Shown here one piece after another: positions 14,923 to 23,301 of a DNA stretch of 64,000 nt. The position numbers and the translations under genes were made by a program. The notes beneath the pieces are model-generated. The model was not told where the DNA came from. It did no database searches and saw only the letters and a list, made by a program, of their open reading frames with translations. How positions within the stretch are numbered: the first letter of the stretch is position 1; every line of letters starts with the position of its first letter. This DNA is from Thiobacillus denitrificans (GTDB taxonomy: Bacteria; Pseudomonadota; Gammaproteobacteria; Burkholderiales; Thiobacillaceae): assembly GCA_002343685.1 (NCBI GenBank), contig DDRS01000017.1:156693-220692 (forward strand). The letters are read 5' to 3'.

Positions 14923-16308
14923 ATGACACTCAAGAAACTCTCACTCGCAATCGGCCTGGTTCTGGCCGGTTCCTCGGCCTTCGCCGGCAGCGCGTCGTTC
15001 GACCGCTTCGTGCCCATGACCGGCGACGTCGGCGCAGGCACGCTGCCCGAATCCGCCCCCTACAAGCTGGCCTCGCCGCATTTCAGCCAGATGACCATCG
15101 TGGCCCGCGACCCCGCCCAGGTCACCCGCTTCGACAGCGGCAACTACGACATGCACACTGTGAACGAGAACGGCCCCGAAGCCGGCCGTTTCCTGTTCAC
15201 CGTGTTCGAAACCGGCCAGGCCGGCATCCAGCGCACCGATCTGCGCACCATGCAGACCGAGACCATCTGGCACAGCCCGGCTGCTTCTCCTGCGCTGGAC
15301 AGCCACGTGTCCTTTGACGCCTCCCGCTGGACCCCGTGGGGGACCTTCATCACCGCCGAAGAGTCGTGGAGCGATCCGGCCGGCCCGACCAGCAAGTACG
15401 GCCGCCTGTTCGAAGTGGTCAATCCGCTGGCCGCACCCGCCGACATCGTGATCAAGCATCGCGACATCCTGCCGCGTGTTTCCCATGAAGGCCTGGCATT
15501 CGACAGGAAGAACAATCTGTACTTCATCGACGAACGCAACGGTAGCCATATCTTCAAGTTCACGTCGGCCAATCCGCAGGCCGACAACGGCGACGACTTC
15601 TTCGCTGCCGGCCAGACTTTCGTGCTGCGCGTAGGCGACGGTACCGTCAAGGAAGCCACTGGTGCCGCCGCCTGGATTCCGCTGACCGACAACAACGGCG
15701 TCGCCCTGCCCGGTGCCGTGGTCGTCACCGACCCCAACGGCCTGACCGTGATCGACGGACGCGCCACGCCGAAGCTGCCGGCCTTCCTGGGCACCGCGTT
15801 CGACCGCCCTGAAGACGTCGAGATCAAGACACTGAAGAACGGCAAGCAGCAGCTGTATGTGGCAACCACCACCAACCACAAGGTGTTCTCGATCGACCTG
15901 CGCAGCAACACGGTCAAGCTGTTCGCCAGCCGCGACACGATGGACATGGCCACCAGGCAGCCGGCCGGCAGCGCCTTCACCAACCCCGACAACCTGGCGA
16001 TCGACGCCGACGGCAACATCTACATCGTCGAAGACCAGCCGGGCGGCATCGAGGACATCTGGTTTGCCAAGGACGAGAACGACGACGGTGTCGCCGAAGC
16101 CATCGGCAAGTGGGCCAGCCTGTCGACCAAGGGTGCGGAAAGCACCGGCCTGTACTTCGACAAGTTCAAGCCGAATGTCGCCTACGTCAACGTGCAGCAT
16201 CCCGACAGCGGCGTCGATCGCACCATCATGATCAGCACGCCGTGCCCGCAGGCGAAGTATGGTCACGATGACGATCATGGCCGCGACCGCGATCACGACC
16301 GGGATTGA
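14923..16308 (+). CDS. PhoX-like secreted protein (DUF839 family)
   Basis: A 461-residue secreted protein with AAGGGA before the ATG and a Sec-type signal peptide (SLAIGLVLAGSSAFAG). The body has PhoX/DUF839 beta-propeller features: TPWGTFITAEES, HEGLAFDRKNNLYFIDERNGSHIFKF, DRPEDVEI and NPDNLAIDADGNIYIVEDQPG. Characterised PhoX enzymes are Ca/Fe-dependent alkaline phosphatases exported by Tat; this one has no twin-arginine motif. The C-terminus is an unusual His/Asp/Arg tail (HDDDHGRDRDHDRD) that may bind metal or be an acidic anchor. It is a single-gene unit with its own terminator. Phosphatase activity is possible but not shown. Confidence 0.82.
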   Translation: MTLKKLSLAIGLVLAGSSAFAGSASFDRFVPMTGDVGAGTLPESAPYKLASPHFSQMTIVARDPAQVTRFDSGNYDMHTVNENGPEAGRFLFTVFETGQAGIQRTDLRTMQTETIWHSPAASPALDSHVSFDASRWTPWGTFITAEESWSDPAGPTSKYGRLFEVVNPLAAPADIVIKHRDILPRVSHEGLAFDRKNNLYFIDERNGSHIFKFTSANPQADNGDDFFAAGQTFVLRVGDGTVKEATGAAAWIPLTDNNGVALPGAVVVTDPNGLTVIDGRATPKLPAFLGTAFDRPEDVEIKTLKNGKQQLYVATTTNHKVFSIDLRSNTVKLFASRDTMDMATRQPAGSAFTNPDNLAIDADGNIYIVEDQPGGIEDIWFAKDENDDGVAEAIGKWASLSTKGAESTGLYFDKFKPNVAYVNVQHPDSGVDRTIMISTPCPQAKYGHDDDHGRDRDHDRD

Positions 16309-16365
16309 ATGAGCCGGCGCTGAGCCGACCTTCGACTCGCCGTCAGTAGTTTGACGGGATCAGGC

Positions 16366-16399
16366 GCCCTGCCGGTGCAAGCCGGCAGGGCTTTCTTTT
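16366..16399 (+). terminator. Rho-independent terminator after the PhoX-like gene
   Basis: A perfect ten-base stem (GCCCTGCCGG / CCGGCAGGGC) with a six-base loop is followed by TTTCTTTT. It separates the PhoX-like gene from the convergent metE gene. Confidence 0.88.
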
Positions 16400-16422
16400 G
16401 CGCAGACAAACCACTGCACGGG

Positions 16423-18702
16423 TTATTGGATTGTGGACTGCACCGACTCCCGCATGGTGCGGGCCGCTGCCACCATGTTGGCGAGCGCCGCCTCGGTTTC
16501 CGCCCAGCCGCGCGTTTTCAGTCCGCAATCGGGGTTGACCCAAAGTCTGTCGGGCGCAATCACCTGGGCCGCCTTCTCCAGCAGGCGCGTCATGTCCGCC
16601 GCATCGGGAATGCGCGGGCTGTGGATGTCGTACACGCCGGGGCCGATTTCGTTCGGGTAGCTGAACTCGCCGAAGCCGCGCAGCAACTCCATGTCCGAGC
16701 GGCTGGTCTCGATGGTGATGACGTCGGCATCCATGGCCGCAATCGCAGGCAGGATATCGTTGAACTCCGAGTAGCACATGTGGGTGTGAATTTGCGTCGC
16801 ATCGCTCACCCCCGACGCGCTGATGCGGAACGCCCGGCTCGCCCACTCGAGATACGCGGCCCAATCCGCTTTTCTCAATGGCAGGCCTTCGCGGTAGGCC
16901 GGCTCGTCGATCTGGATGATGCCGATGCCGGCCATTTCAAGGTCGGCCACTTCGTCGCGGATCGCCAACGCGATCTGCAGAGCGGTGGTTGCGCGCGGTT
17001 GGTCGTCGCGCACGAACGACCATTGCAGCATCGTCACCGGGCCGGTCAGCATACCCTTCACCGGCTTCAGGGTCAGCGACTGCGCATGGCGCGCCCAGGC
17101 CACCGTCATCGGCCGTGGACGCGACACGTCGCCATAAATGATCGGCGGCTTGACGCAGCGGCTGCCGTAGGACTGCACCCAACCGTTCTGCGAGAACGCA
17201 AAACCGGCCAGTTGCTCGCCGAAATATTCGACCATGTCGTTGCGTTCGGCTTCGCCGTGCACCAGGACGTCAAGCCCCAACGCTTCCTGTTTCTCGATGG
17301 CATGACCGATCTCGTCCTGCATGGCAGCGGTGTAGTCGGCCTCGCCGAGCGCACCTGCCTTGAAGCGCGCGCGCGCACGACGGATCTCCGGCGTCTGCGG
17401 GAACGAGCCGATGGTCGTGGTAGGAAAATCCGGCAACTTGAAACGCGCACGTTGTACGGACTGGCGAATCGCGAACGGGCTGTTGCGCACGTCGTGGACG
17501 GGCGTCAGGGCGGCCAGCCGTGCAGCGACCGCCGCGTCATGCACGCGCGACGACGCCCGGCGGGACGCCAGTGCCCGGGTATTGGCGGACAGTTCCGCAG
17601 TCGCCGCCTGACGTCCCTCGTTGAACGCGATTTTGAGCGTGGACAAGGCCGCGATCTTGTCGTCGGCGAACGCCAGCCAGTTACGGAGCGCCGCATCCAT
17701 TGCGGTTTCACCCGCCAGGCTCGCCGGCACATGCAACAGCGAACACGAGGGCGCCAACCACAGCCGGTCGGCCAGGCGCGCATGCAGGCCCTCGAAGCGA
17801 TCGAACACGGCGTTCAGGTCGGTCTTCCAGATATTGCGGCCATCGATCACGCCGACCGACAGCACCTTGGTGGCAGGCAGCCAGTCGATCACCTGGGCAA
17901 GCTCGCCGCCACCGCGTACGCAATCCACATGCACGCCGGCCACCGGCAACTTCAGCGCCACCAGCAGGTTCTCGCGCAACGGCCCGAAATAGCTGGCGAG
18001 CATGAGCTTGACGCCCGCGCTGTTGAGGACGTGATAGGCGCGTTCGAAAGCCGACCGCCACTCGGCGGGCAGGTCGAGCGCAAGGGCAGGCTCGTCGATC
18101 TGCACCCATTCGACCCCTTGTGCCTTCAGACGCGCCAGAATCTGCGCGTAGACCGGCAGCAGCCGGTCGAGCAGGTCGAGGCGATTGAAACCCGTCGCCT
18201 TTTCCTTGCCCAGCCACAGGAAGGTCAATGGGCCGATCAGCACCGGCTTGGCATCGAACCCGGCCGTCTGCGCCTCGGTCACCTCGTCGAACAGCCATCC
18301 GGGATCGAGCGCGAAATGCGTGTCCGGCTTGAACTCGGGGACCAGATAGTGATAGTTGGTATCGAACCATTTGGTCATCTCCATCGCATGGCACGCGGCA
18401 TTGCCGCGCGCCAGCTGGAAATATTCCGGCAGCGCGATCCGACTGCCGAAGCCGAAGCGTTCCGGCGCGCACCCGAGCAGCGCGACCTGGTTCAGCATCT
18501 GGTCGTAGAACGCGAAGTCACCCGTCGTCACGAAATCCAGCCCGGCCGCATGCTGCCGCCGCCAGTTCGCCTGACGGATGCCGCTGGCCACGGCCCTCAA
18601 TGCAGCTTCGTCGATCTCACCGCGCCAGCAGGCTTCCTGCGCAAATTTCAGTTCGCGGTTCGGTCCGATCCGCGGAACACCCAATACGTGTGCCCGTGCC
18701 AT
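16423..18702 (-). CDS. metE: Cobalamin-independent methionine synthase
   Basis: A 759-residue MetE, which transfers the methyl group of 5-methyltetrahydropteroyl-triglutamate to homocysteine. The N-terminal pteroylglutamate-binding domain begins ARAHVLGVPRIGPNRELK. The C-terminal catalytic barrel carries the zinc ligands in THMCYSEFND (His, Cys), a downstream Glu, and PDCGLKTRGW (Cys). The start is the ATG with GGGAG seven bases upstream; an earlier in-frame ATG lacks a ribosome site and would extend toward metR. It is divergent from metR with two MetR-type sites between them, so MetR activation with homocysteine as co-effector is expected. Confidence 0.97.
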   Translation of the reverse strand: MARAHVLGVPRIGPNRELKFAQEACWRGEIDEAALRAVASGIRQANWRRQHAAGLDFVTTGDFAFYDQMLNQVALLGCAPERFGFGSRIALPEYFQLARGNAACHAMEMTKWFDTNYHYLVPEFKPDTHFALDPGWLFDEVTEAQTAGFDAKPVLIGPLTFLWLGKEKATGFNRLDLLDRLLPVYAQILARLKAQGVEWVQIDEPALALDLPAEWRSAFERAYHVLNSAGVKLMLASYFGPLRENLLVALKLPVAGVHVDCVRGGGELAQVIDWLPATKVLSVGVIDGRNIWKTDLNAVFDRFEGLHARLADRLWLAPSCSLLHVPASLAGETAMDAALRNWLAFADDKIAALSTLKIAFNEGRQAATAELSANTRALASRRASSRVHDAAVAARLAALTPVHDVRNSPFAIRQSVQRARFKLPDFPTTTIGSFPQTPEIRRARARFKAGALGEADYTAAMQDEIGHAIEKQEALGLDVLVHGEAERNDMVEYFGEQLAGFAFSQNGWVQSYGSRCVKPPIIYGDVSRPRPMTVAWARHAQSLTLKPVKGMLTGPVTMLQWSFVRDDQPRATTALQIALAIRDEVADLEMAGIGIIQIDEPAYREGLPLRKADWAAYLEWASRAFRISASGVSDATQIHTHMCYSEFNDILPAIAAMDADVITIETSRSDMELLRGFGEFSYPNEIGPGVYDIHSPRIPDAADMTRLLEKAAQVIAPDRLWVNPDCGLKTRGWAETEAALANMVAAARTMRESVQSTIQ

Positions 18703-18762
18703 GTGCGTGCTCCCAAGAAATGATGGACGCCATGATGCCGATGCGGATACCATGAAACAAAC

Positions 18763-18797
18763 GAATATTTCTCATTTATTAAATGAATATTACTCAT
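18763..18797. promoter_or_regulatory. Two MetR-type operators
   Basis: GAATATTTCTCAT (18763-18775) and GAATATTACTCAT (18785-18797) are direct repeats differing at one base and spaced 22 bases, about two helical turns. On the minus strand they read TGAG-N5-TTCG and TGAG-N5-TTCA, close to the MetR consensus TGAA-N5-TTCA. The second copy overlaps the first codons of metR, which suggests autorepression alongside metE activation. Confidence 0.75.
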
Positions 18798-19718
18798 ATC
18801 GAGCTGCGACACCTGCGGCTGCTGCAGGCCGTGACGGAAGCAGGCGGGCTGACGGCCGCCGCCGAACGCCTGCACCTTACGCAATCTGCGGTGTCGCACC
18901 AATTGAAGGCGCTGGAGGATGCGCTGGGACTGCCGCTGGTCGAACGCGCCACGCGCCCGCTTGGCCTTACCGCCGCCGGCCGCCGGCTGTTGACGCTGGC
19001 GCATACCGCACTGCCCCAGGTGGACGCGGCATTGCGCGACCTGGCCAAGCTGAAGGACGGCGACGCGGGCGAATTGCGCATCGCCGTGGAGTGCCACACC
19101 TGCTACGACTGGCTGATGTCCGCCATGGATAGCTACCGCGACGTCTGGCCCGGGGTTGAGCTCGACCTGTTGGGCGGTTTCCAGGCCGACCCCGTGGGTC
19201 TGCTGCTGGACGGGCGCGCCGATCTCGTGATCACGTCAGAAACCGTGCCGCGCGCTGGCGTCGCCTATGCGCCGCTGTTCGGCTTCGAGATGCTGGCGCT
19301 GCTGCCGCCGGATCATCCGCTCGCCACGAAGAAATGGCTGCTGCCGGTCGACTTTGCCGGCCACACCCTGATCACCTATCCGGTGCCGGAAGACCGCCTC
19401 GATCTGATCCGCCGCGTGCTCGCGCCGGCCGGAATCAAACCGGCGCGGCGCGAAGCGCAATTGACGGTGGCCATCCTGCAGCTCGTCGCCAGCCGCCGCG
19501 GACTCGCCGCATTGCCGGCGTGGGCAGTCGCGCCCTATCTCGAACGCGGCTACATCGCCGCACGCCGCATCGGCAAGCACGGCCTGTGGGCCGAACTGCA
19601 CGTCGCGGTACGCGAGGCCGATGCGACACGCGCCTACGTCGTCGACTTCATCGAAACCGTGAAACGCGACAGCTTTGCCCGCCTGCCGGGCATCCGCCCG
19701 GCTATCATCGCACCATGA
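18783..19718 (+). CDS. metR: LysR-family regulator of methionine synthesis
   Basis: A 311-residue LysR-type regulator. The N-terminal helix-turn-helix is GGLTAAAERLHLTQSAVSHQLKALEDALG. The MetR-specific effector-domain segment CHTCYDWLMSAMD is present, and the gene is divergent from metE. The ATG has no visible Shine-Dalgarno sequence and sits in an AT-rich operator, so translation may be leaderless or weak. It overlaps the next gene, a ModE-type regulator, by four bases (ATGA), an unusual link between methionine and molybdate control. MetR proteins bind homocysteine and activate metE. Confidence 0.93.
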   Translation: MNITHIELRHLRLLQAVTEAGGLTAAAERLHLTQSAVSHQLKALEDALGLPLVERATRPLGLTAAGRRLLTLAHTALPQVDAALRDLAKLKDGDAGELRIAVECHTCYDWLMSAMDSYRDVWPGVELDLLGGFQADPVGLLLDGRADLVITSETVPRAGVAYAPLFGFEMLALLPPDHPLATKKWLLPVDFAGHTLITYPVPEDRLDLIRRVLAPAGIKPARREAQLTVAILQLVASRRGLAALPAWAVAPYLERGYIAARRIGKHGLWAELHVAVREADATRAYVVDFIETVKRDSFARLPGIRPAIIAP

Positions 19719-20062
19719 CACCCCGCCTCACCTTCCGTCTCATCCTCGGCGACGACATCGCGCTCGGACCCGGGAAAGTGCAGCTGCTCGAAGCCATTCG
19801 CGAAACCGGCTCCATCGCCGCGGCCGGCCGTGCCATGGGGATGAGCTACAAACGCGCCTGGCATCTGGTCGACACCATGAACCGCTGTTTCGCCCATCCG
19901 CTCGTCGAAGCCAGCAAGGGCGGCGCGCACGGAGGCGGCGCGCAGCTTACGCCGCTGGCCGATGAAGTGATCGTCCTGTACCGCCACCTGGAAGCCCGCG
20001 CCCGCAAGGCCACCGAGGCGGATATGACCAAACTCGCCCGGCATCTGCGCACGGACGGCTAA
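19715..20062 (+). CDS. ModE-type molybdate regulator, DNA-binding domain only
   Basis: A 115-residue protein matching the N-terminal winged-helix domain of ModE: GPGKVQLLEAIRETGSIAAAGRAMGMSYKRAW, then HPLVEASKGGAHGGGAQLTPLADEVI. The C-terminal molybdate-binding TOBE domains of E. coli ModE are missing, and the gene stops cleanly after a coiled segment. So either it senses molybdate indirectly or the binding domain is elsewhere, as in organisms with split ModE. It is coupled to metR by ATGA and lies just before modABC. A ModE-like palindrome lies before modA, so it probably represses that transporter. Confidence 0.88.
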   Translation: MTPRLTFRLILGDDIALGPGKVQLLEAIRETGSIAAAGRAMGMSYKRAWHLVDTMNRCFAHPLVEASKGGAHGGGAQLTPLADEVIVLYRHLEARARKATEADMTKLARHLRTDG

Positions 20063-20077
20063 GTCTGCGGCACGCCC

Positions 20078-20332
20078 ATGCTGACACTCGACAAACTCAA
20101 TATTTATCGACGCTTCGATGGCGACCTGGACGGCTGGGCACGAACCGCGAACGGCCACGACGCCTCGGGCATCACGGACGACGACTGGCATCTGATCGAA
20201 GACCTGCGGCAAGCGCTTGCCCTGATCGCCGCAGGTCAGGCATCGCAAGTGTTCACGGTCTCGTTCGAATCGCGCCTCCGCGACACGACAGCAGACGAAG
20301 CCACGCGACAGGCGCTGCGCGCGTTGCGGTAA
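20078..20332 (+). CDS. Small hypothetical protein in the mod cluster
   Basis: An 84-residue soluble, acidic protein starting MLTLDKLNIYRRFDGDLDGWAR, with no signal peptide, membrane helix or cysteine. The central part (DDDWHLIEDLRQALALIAAGQ) is probably helical. It starts 15 bases after the ModE-type gene and ends 89 bases before modA, same strand. Upstream the ribosome site is weak. I do not recognise the family. Position suggests co-transcription with the regulator and perhaps a molybdenum-related accessory role, which is inference only. Confidence 0.65.
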   Translation: MLTLDKLNIYRRFDGDLDGWARTANGHDASGITDDDWHLIEDLRQALALIAAGQASQVFTVSFESRLRDTTADEATRQALRALR

Positions 20333-20367
20333 CCCTCCTCGGAAATGCATCGCTTGTTCTCTCCCCA

Positions 20368-20395
20368 TTCGATATGACATACTGGATATATCGAA
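20368..20395. promoter_or_regulatory. ModE-like operator before modA
   Basis: An eight-base inverted repeat, TTCGATAT-N12-ATATCGAA, with extra TATA steps on the inner right arm, resembles ModE boxes (CG-TATATA halves around a short spacer). It ends 26 bases before the modA start codon, where repressor binding would block transcription. The neighbouring ModE-type gene supports the assignment. Confidence 0.72.
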
Positions 20396-20421
20396 ACGTG
20401 CATCTTACCCAGGGGACCTTC

Positions 20422-21174
20422 ATGACACGCGTATTCAAGAAACTGGCATCCATCCTTGTGCTGTCCGCATTCGCCAACCAGCCCGCCGCAGCTGACACGG
20501 CGCATATTGCCGTTGCCGCCAATTTCGCCATGCCGATGAAGGTGCTGGCCGCCCGGTTCGAACGAGCGACCGGCCACACGCTCACCCTGTCGTCCGGTTC
20601 GACCGGCAAGTTCTACGCACAAATCAAGAACGGCGCCCCGTTCGACGTATTGCTGGCCGCCGACGACGACACGCCGGCCCGGCTGCAACGCGAAGGCGAT
20701 GCCGTCGCCACCCGCAACTACGCCATCGGCAAGCTCGCCCTGTGGAGCGCCAACGCCAACCTGATCGATGGCACCGATGCCGTGTTGAAGCAGAACCGTT
20801 TCGGCAGGCTTGCCGTCGCCAACCCGAAGCTGGCGCCTTATGGCGCCGCCGCAAAGGAAGCCCTGGGCAAACTCGGACTCTTCGATGTGGTCGCAGGCAA
20901 ACTCGTGGTGGGCGAGAACATCGGCCAAACCTATCAGTTTGCCGCCAGCGGCAATGCCGACCTCGGCTTCGTCGCCCTGTCCCAGATCATGCAGGACGGC
21001 AAGCTGACCCAGGGCTCGATGTGGCTCGTTCCCAGCCAGCTGTATTCGCCGATCCGCCAGGATGCCGCCCTGCTGAAGCATGGCGCCGACAATGCGGCTG
21101 CGCGCGCGCTACTTGATTTCCTGGGAACGCCGGGCGCGCAGGCTATCATCCGCAGCTATGGCTACGACCTGTAA
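20422..21174 (+). CDS. modA: Molybdate ABC transporter, periplasmic binding protein
   Basis: A 250-residue ModA. The ATG has AGGGGA upstream and is followed by a signal peptide ending near QPAAA (about residue 24). The mature chain starts HIAVAANFAMPMKVLAARFE and carries the oxyanion-binding SSGSTGKFYAQI and GAPFDVLLAADDDTPARL, with VVGENIGQTYQF and a PVPSQLY-like region later. It captures molybdate or tungstate in the periplasm and delivers it to ModB/ModC. Start-stop spacing to modB is three bases, so they are co-translated. The ModE-like box upstream implies repression when molybdate is plentiful. Confidence 0.96.
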   Translation: MTRVFKKLASILVLSAFANQPAAADTAHIAVAANFAMPMKVLAARFERATGHTLTLSSGSTGKFYAQIKNGAPFDVLLAADDDTPARLQREGDAVATRNYAIGKLALWSANANLIDGTDAVLKQNRFGRLAVANPKLAPYGAAAKEALGKLGLFDVVAGKLVVGENIGQTYQFAASGNADLGFVALSQIMQDGKLTQGSMWLVPSQLYSPIRQDAALLKHGADNAAARALLDFLGTPGAQAIIRSYGYDL

Positions 21175-21177
21175 TCC

Positions 21178-21861
21178 ATGTCCCTGACCGAGGCCGATAC
21201 GTCGGCCATCCTGCTGACGCTCAAGCTGGCAGCGATCACGACCGCGCTGCTGATGCTGATCGCGACGCCGCTGGCCTGGTGGCTGACCCATACCCACGCG
21301 CGCCTGCGCGCGGTCGTCACCGCGCTGGTATCGCTGCCGCTGGTATTGCCGCCGACCGTGCTGGGGTTTTATCTGCTGGTACTGCTGGGACCGAAAGGCG
21401 CAGTCGGATACGTGATGCAGCAACTCGGTTTGTCGACCCTGCCGTTCACGTTTGCCGGGCTGGTAGTCGGATCGGTGGTGTTCTCGCTGCCCTTCGCGGT
21501 ACAGCCGATCGCCAATGCGTTTGCCGCCATCGGCGCGCGCCCGCTCGAAGTGGCCGCCACCTTGCGCGCCTCGCCATGGGACCGTTTCGCCAGCGTGGCC
21601 ATTCCGCTCGCCCGGCCCGGCTTCATCACCGCCGCCGTGCTCGCATTCGCCCATACCGTGGGCGAGTTCGGCGTGGTGCTGATGCTGGGCGGCAATATTC
21701 CGGACCAGACGCGGGTCCTGTCAGTAGCGATCTACGACCATGTCGAGGCGCTCGAGTACGCCGACGCGCACCTGCTGTCGGCCGGGCTGGTCGCGTTTTC
21801 CTTCCTCGTGCTGCTGATGCTGGGCCGCTACAGCGGGCATTGGCAGCGGACCCCGACATGA
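21178..21861 (+). CDS. modB: Molybdate ABC transporter permease
   Basis: A 227-residue inner-membrane permease with about five transmembrane helices (first TLKLAAITTALLMLIATPLAWWL). It has the EAA-type coupling loop FAAIGARPLEVAATLRASPWDRFASVAIPLARPG, which contacts the ATPase, and the ModB signature HTVGEFGVVLMLGGNIP. It follows modA by three bases and overlaps modC by four (ATGA). It forms the membrane channel of the molybdate importer. Assignment is firm from sequence and gene order. Confidence 0.96.
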   Translation: MSLTEADTSAILLTLKLAAITTALLMLIATPLAWWLTHTHARLRAVVTALVSLPLVLPPTVLGFYLLVLLGPKGAVGYVMQQLGLSTLPFTFAGLVVGSVVFSLPFAVQPIANAFAAIGARPLEVAATLRASPWDRFASVAIPLARPGFITAAVLAFAHTVGEFGVVLMLGGNIPDQTRVLSVAIYDHVEALEYADAHLLSAGLVAFSFLVLLMLGRYSGHWQRTPT

Positions 21862-22922
21862 GCCGGATCGAGGGGCGGTTCCGCGTCACGCTCGGCGAAT
21901 TTTCGCTCGATGCGGATTTCAGCGTACCGTCGCACGGCGTCACCGCCCTGTTCGGCCAGTCCGGTTCGGGCAAGACGACGCTGCTACGGCTGATCGCCGG
22001 GCTCGCGCGCGCGCGCGGACGGCTCGTCGTCGACGGCGACGTCTGGCAGGACGACTCGGTCTTCGTTCCCACCCATCGCCGCGCGCTCGGCTATGTCTTC
22101 CAGGAGGCCAGCCTGTTTCCGCACCTGTCGGTACGCGCCAATCTGGAATATGGCTGGAAGCGCGTGCCGTCCGGAGAACGCACCATCCAGTGGGATGAGG
22201 TGGTCGACTGGCTGGAATTGGCGCCGCTGATCGCGTTGCGGCCGCATCAGCTATCGGGCGGCCAGCGCCAGCGCGTGGCGATTGGCCGCGCACTGTTGTC
22301 GTGCCCGCGGTTGCTGCTGATGGACGAACCGATGGCCGCGCTCGACACGGGTGCACGCGCCGACATCCTGCCCTACCTGGAACGGCTGCACCATGCACTC
22401 GAACTGCCCCTGCTCTACGTCAGCCACGCGCTCGACGAGGTGACGCGCCTGGCCGATCACCTGCTGCTGATCGAGGCCGGCCGTCTCGTCTACCAAGGCC
22501 CCCTGACAGAGGGCCTGACCCGGCTCGACCTGCCGCTGGCACACCGCGACATCGCCGCCACCATCGTCGATGCCATCGTGATCGCACATGACCGGGCGCT
22601 CCAGCTCACCCATGTCGCCCGCGGCCCCGTCGTGCTGGAATTGCCTGGCCTGCACGGTTCGCCCGGCGCCCCGCTCCGGGTGCGCGTCGCCGCACGCGAC
22701 GTCAGCCTGACGCTGGCCATGCCGCAGCAGACCAGCATCCTGAACCTGCTGCCTGCCACGGTCATCGAATTGGCCGACGATGCGCCGGGGCAGGTATTGG
22801 TGCGGCTGGCGCTGGACGACACGGTGCTGCTCGCACGCATCACCCGGAAATCGGCACTGCTGCTGGGACTCCGGCCCGGCACGCCGGTGGTGGCCCAGGT
22901 GAAAAGCGTGGCCGTGGCCTAA
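21858..22922 (+). CDS. modC: Molybdate ABC transporter ATP-binding protein
   Basis: A 354-residue ATPase: Walker A GQSGSGKTT, Q-loop FQEASLFPHLSV, ABC signature LSGGQRQRV, Walker B LLLMDEP and H-loop SHALDE. The C-terminal third is a TOBE/MOP domain (LNLLPATVIELADDAPGQVLV...), which binds molybdate and can mediate trans-inhibition. Since the nearby ModE-type regulator lacks TOBE domains, this is the only oxyanion-binding regulatory domain seen in the cluster. The start ATG overlaps the modB stop codon. It powers molybdate uptake from the cytoplasmic side. Confidence 0.96.
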   Translation: MSRIEGRFRVTLGEFSLDADFSVPSHGVTALFGQSGSGKTTLLRLIAGLARARGRLVVDGDVWQDDSVFVPTHRRALGYVFQEASLFPHLSVRANLEYGWKRVPSGERTIQWDEVVDWLELAPLIALRPHQLSGGQRQRVAIGRALLSCPRLLLMDEPMAALDTGARADILPYLERLHHALELPLLYVSHALDEVTRLADHLLLIEAGRLVYQGPLTEGLTRLDLPLAHRDIAATIVDAIVIAHDRALQLTHVARGPVVLELPGLHGSPGAPLRVRVAARDVSLTLAMPQQTSILNLLPATVIELADDAPGQVLVRLALDDTVLLARITRKSALLLGLRPGTPVVAQVKSVAVA

Positions 22923-22936
22923 GGGAGGCAGAGTCC

Positions 22937-23299
22937 CTACAGTTCGGAAAATAGGTACGCCAGCAGCGCGAAACCGAGCACCACGACCGACAGGTTCATC
23001 GCGATTCCGCCCCAGGTGCAATAGCGCTCGGGAATTTCGATCGGCTTCAAGGTGCGCAGCACACGCCTGAACTGCACGATGGAAAACCCGATCACGATCA
23101 ACGCCAGGCTGATGAAAGCGATGCCGATCCAGAACGACAGGTCTCGCCCCACATGGCCGGTCTGGCGCAGCACATGGAGAAACAGGCCGAAGCGTTCGAG
23201 CACGAAGCCGAAGGCCATCAGGGTCAGGCCGGTACGGTTCCACGCCATCAGCGTGCGTTCGGCGGCGAAAAAGACGCGCGGGTCGTTGAGATCGGACAT
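22937..23299 (-). CDS. DUF202 (YidH-type) membrane protein
   Basis: A 120-residue inner-membrane protein of the DUF202 family. The N-terminal motif FFAAERTLMAWNRTGLTLMAFGFVLERF is the family hallmark, followed by two further hydrophobic segments (FWIGIAFISLALIVIGFSIVQF and IAMNLSVVVLGFALLAYLF), three helices in all. Its start codon is only two bases after the oxyR stop codon, so it is translated with oxyR. The function of DUF202 proteins is not established. The coupling suggests a role in, or control by, the peroxide response. Confidence 0.88.
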   Translation of the reverse strand: MSDLNDPRVFFAAERTLMAWNRTGLTLMAFGFVLERFGLFLHVLRQTGHVGRDLSFWIGIAFISLALIVIGFSIVQFRRVLRTLKPIEIPERYCTWGGIAMNLSVVVLGFALLAYLFSEL

Positions 23300-23301
23300 G
23301 C

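Noticed and set aside
16351..18723. Plus-strand open frame of about 790 codons opposite metE
   Set aside because: metE is unambiguous on the minus strand; the antisense frame has no recognisable domain and atypical His/Arg-rich composition.
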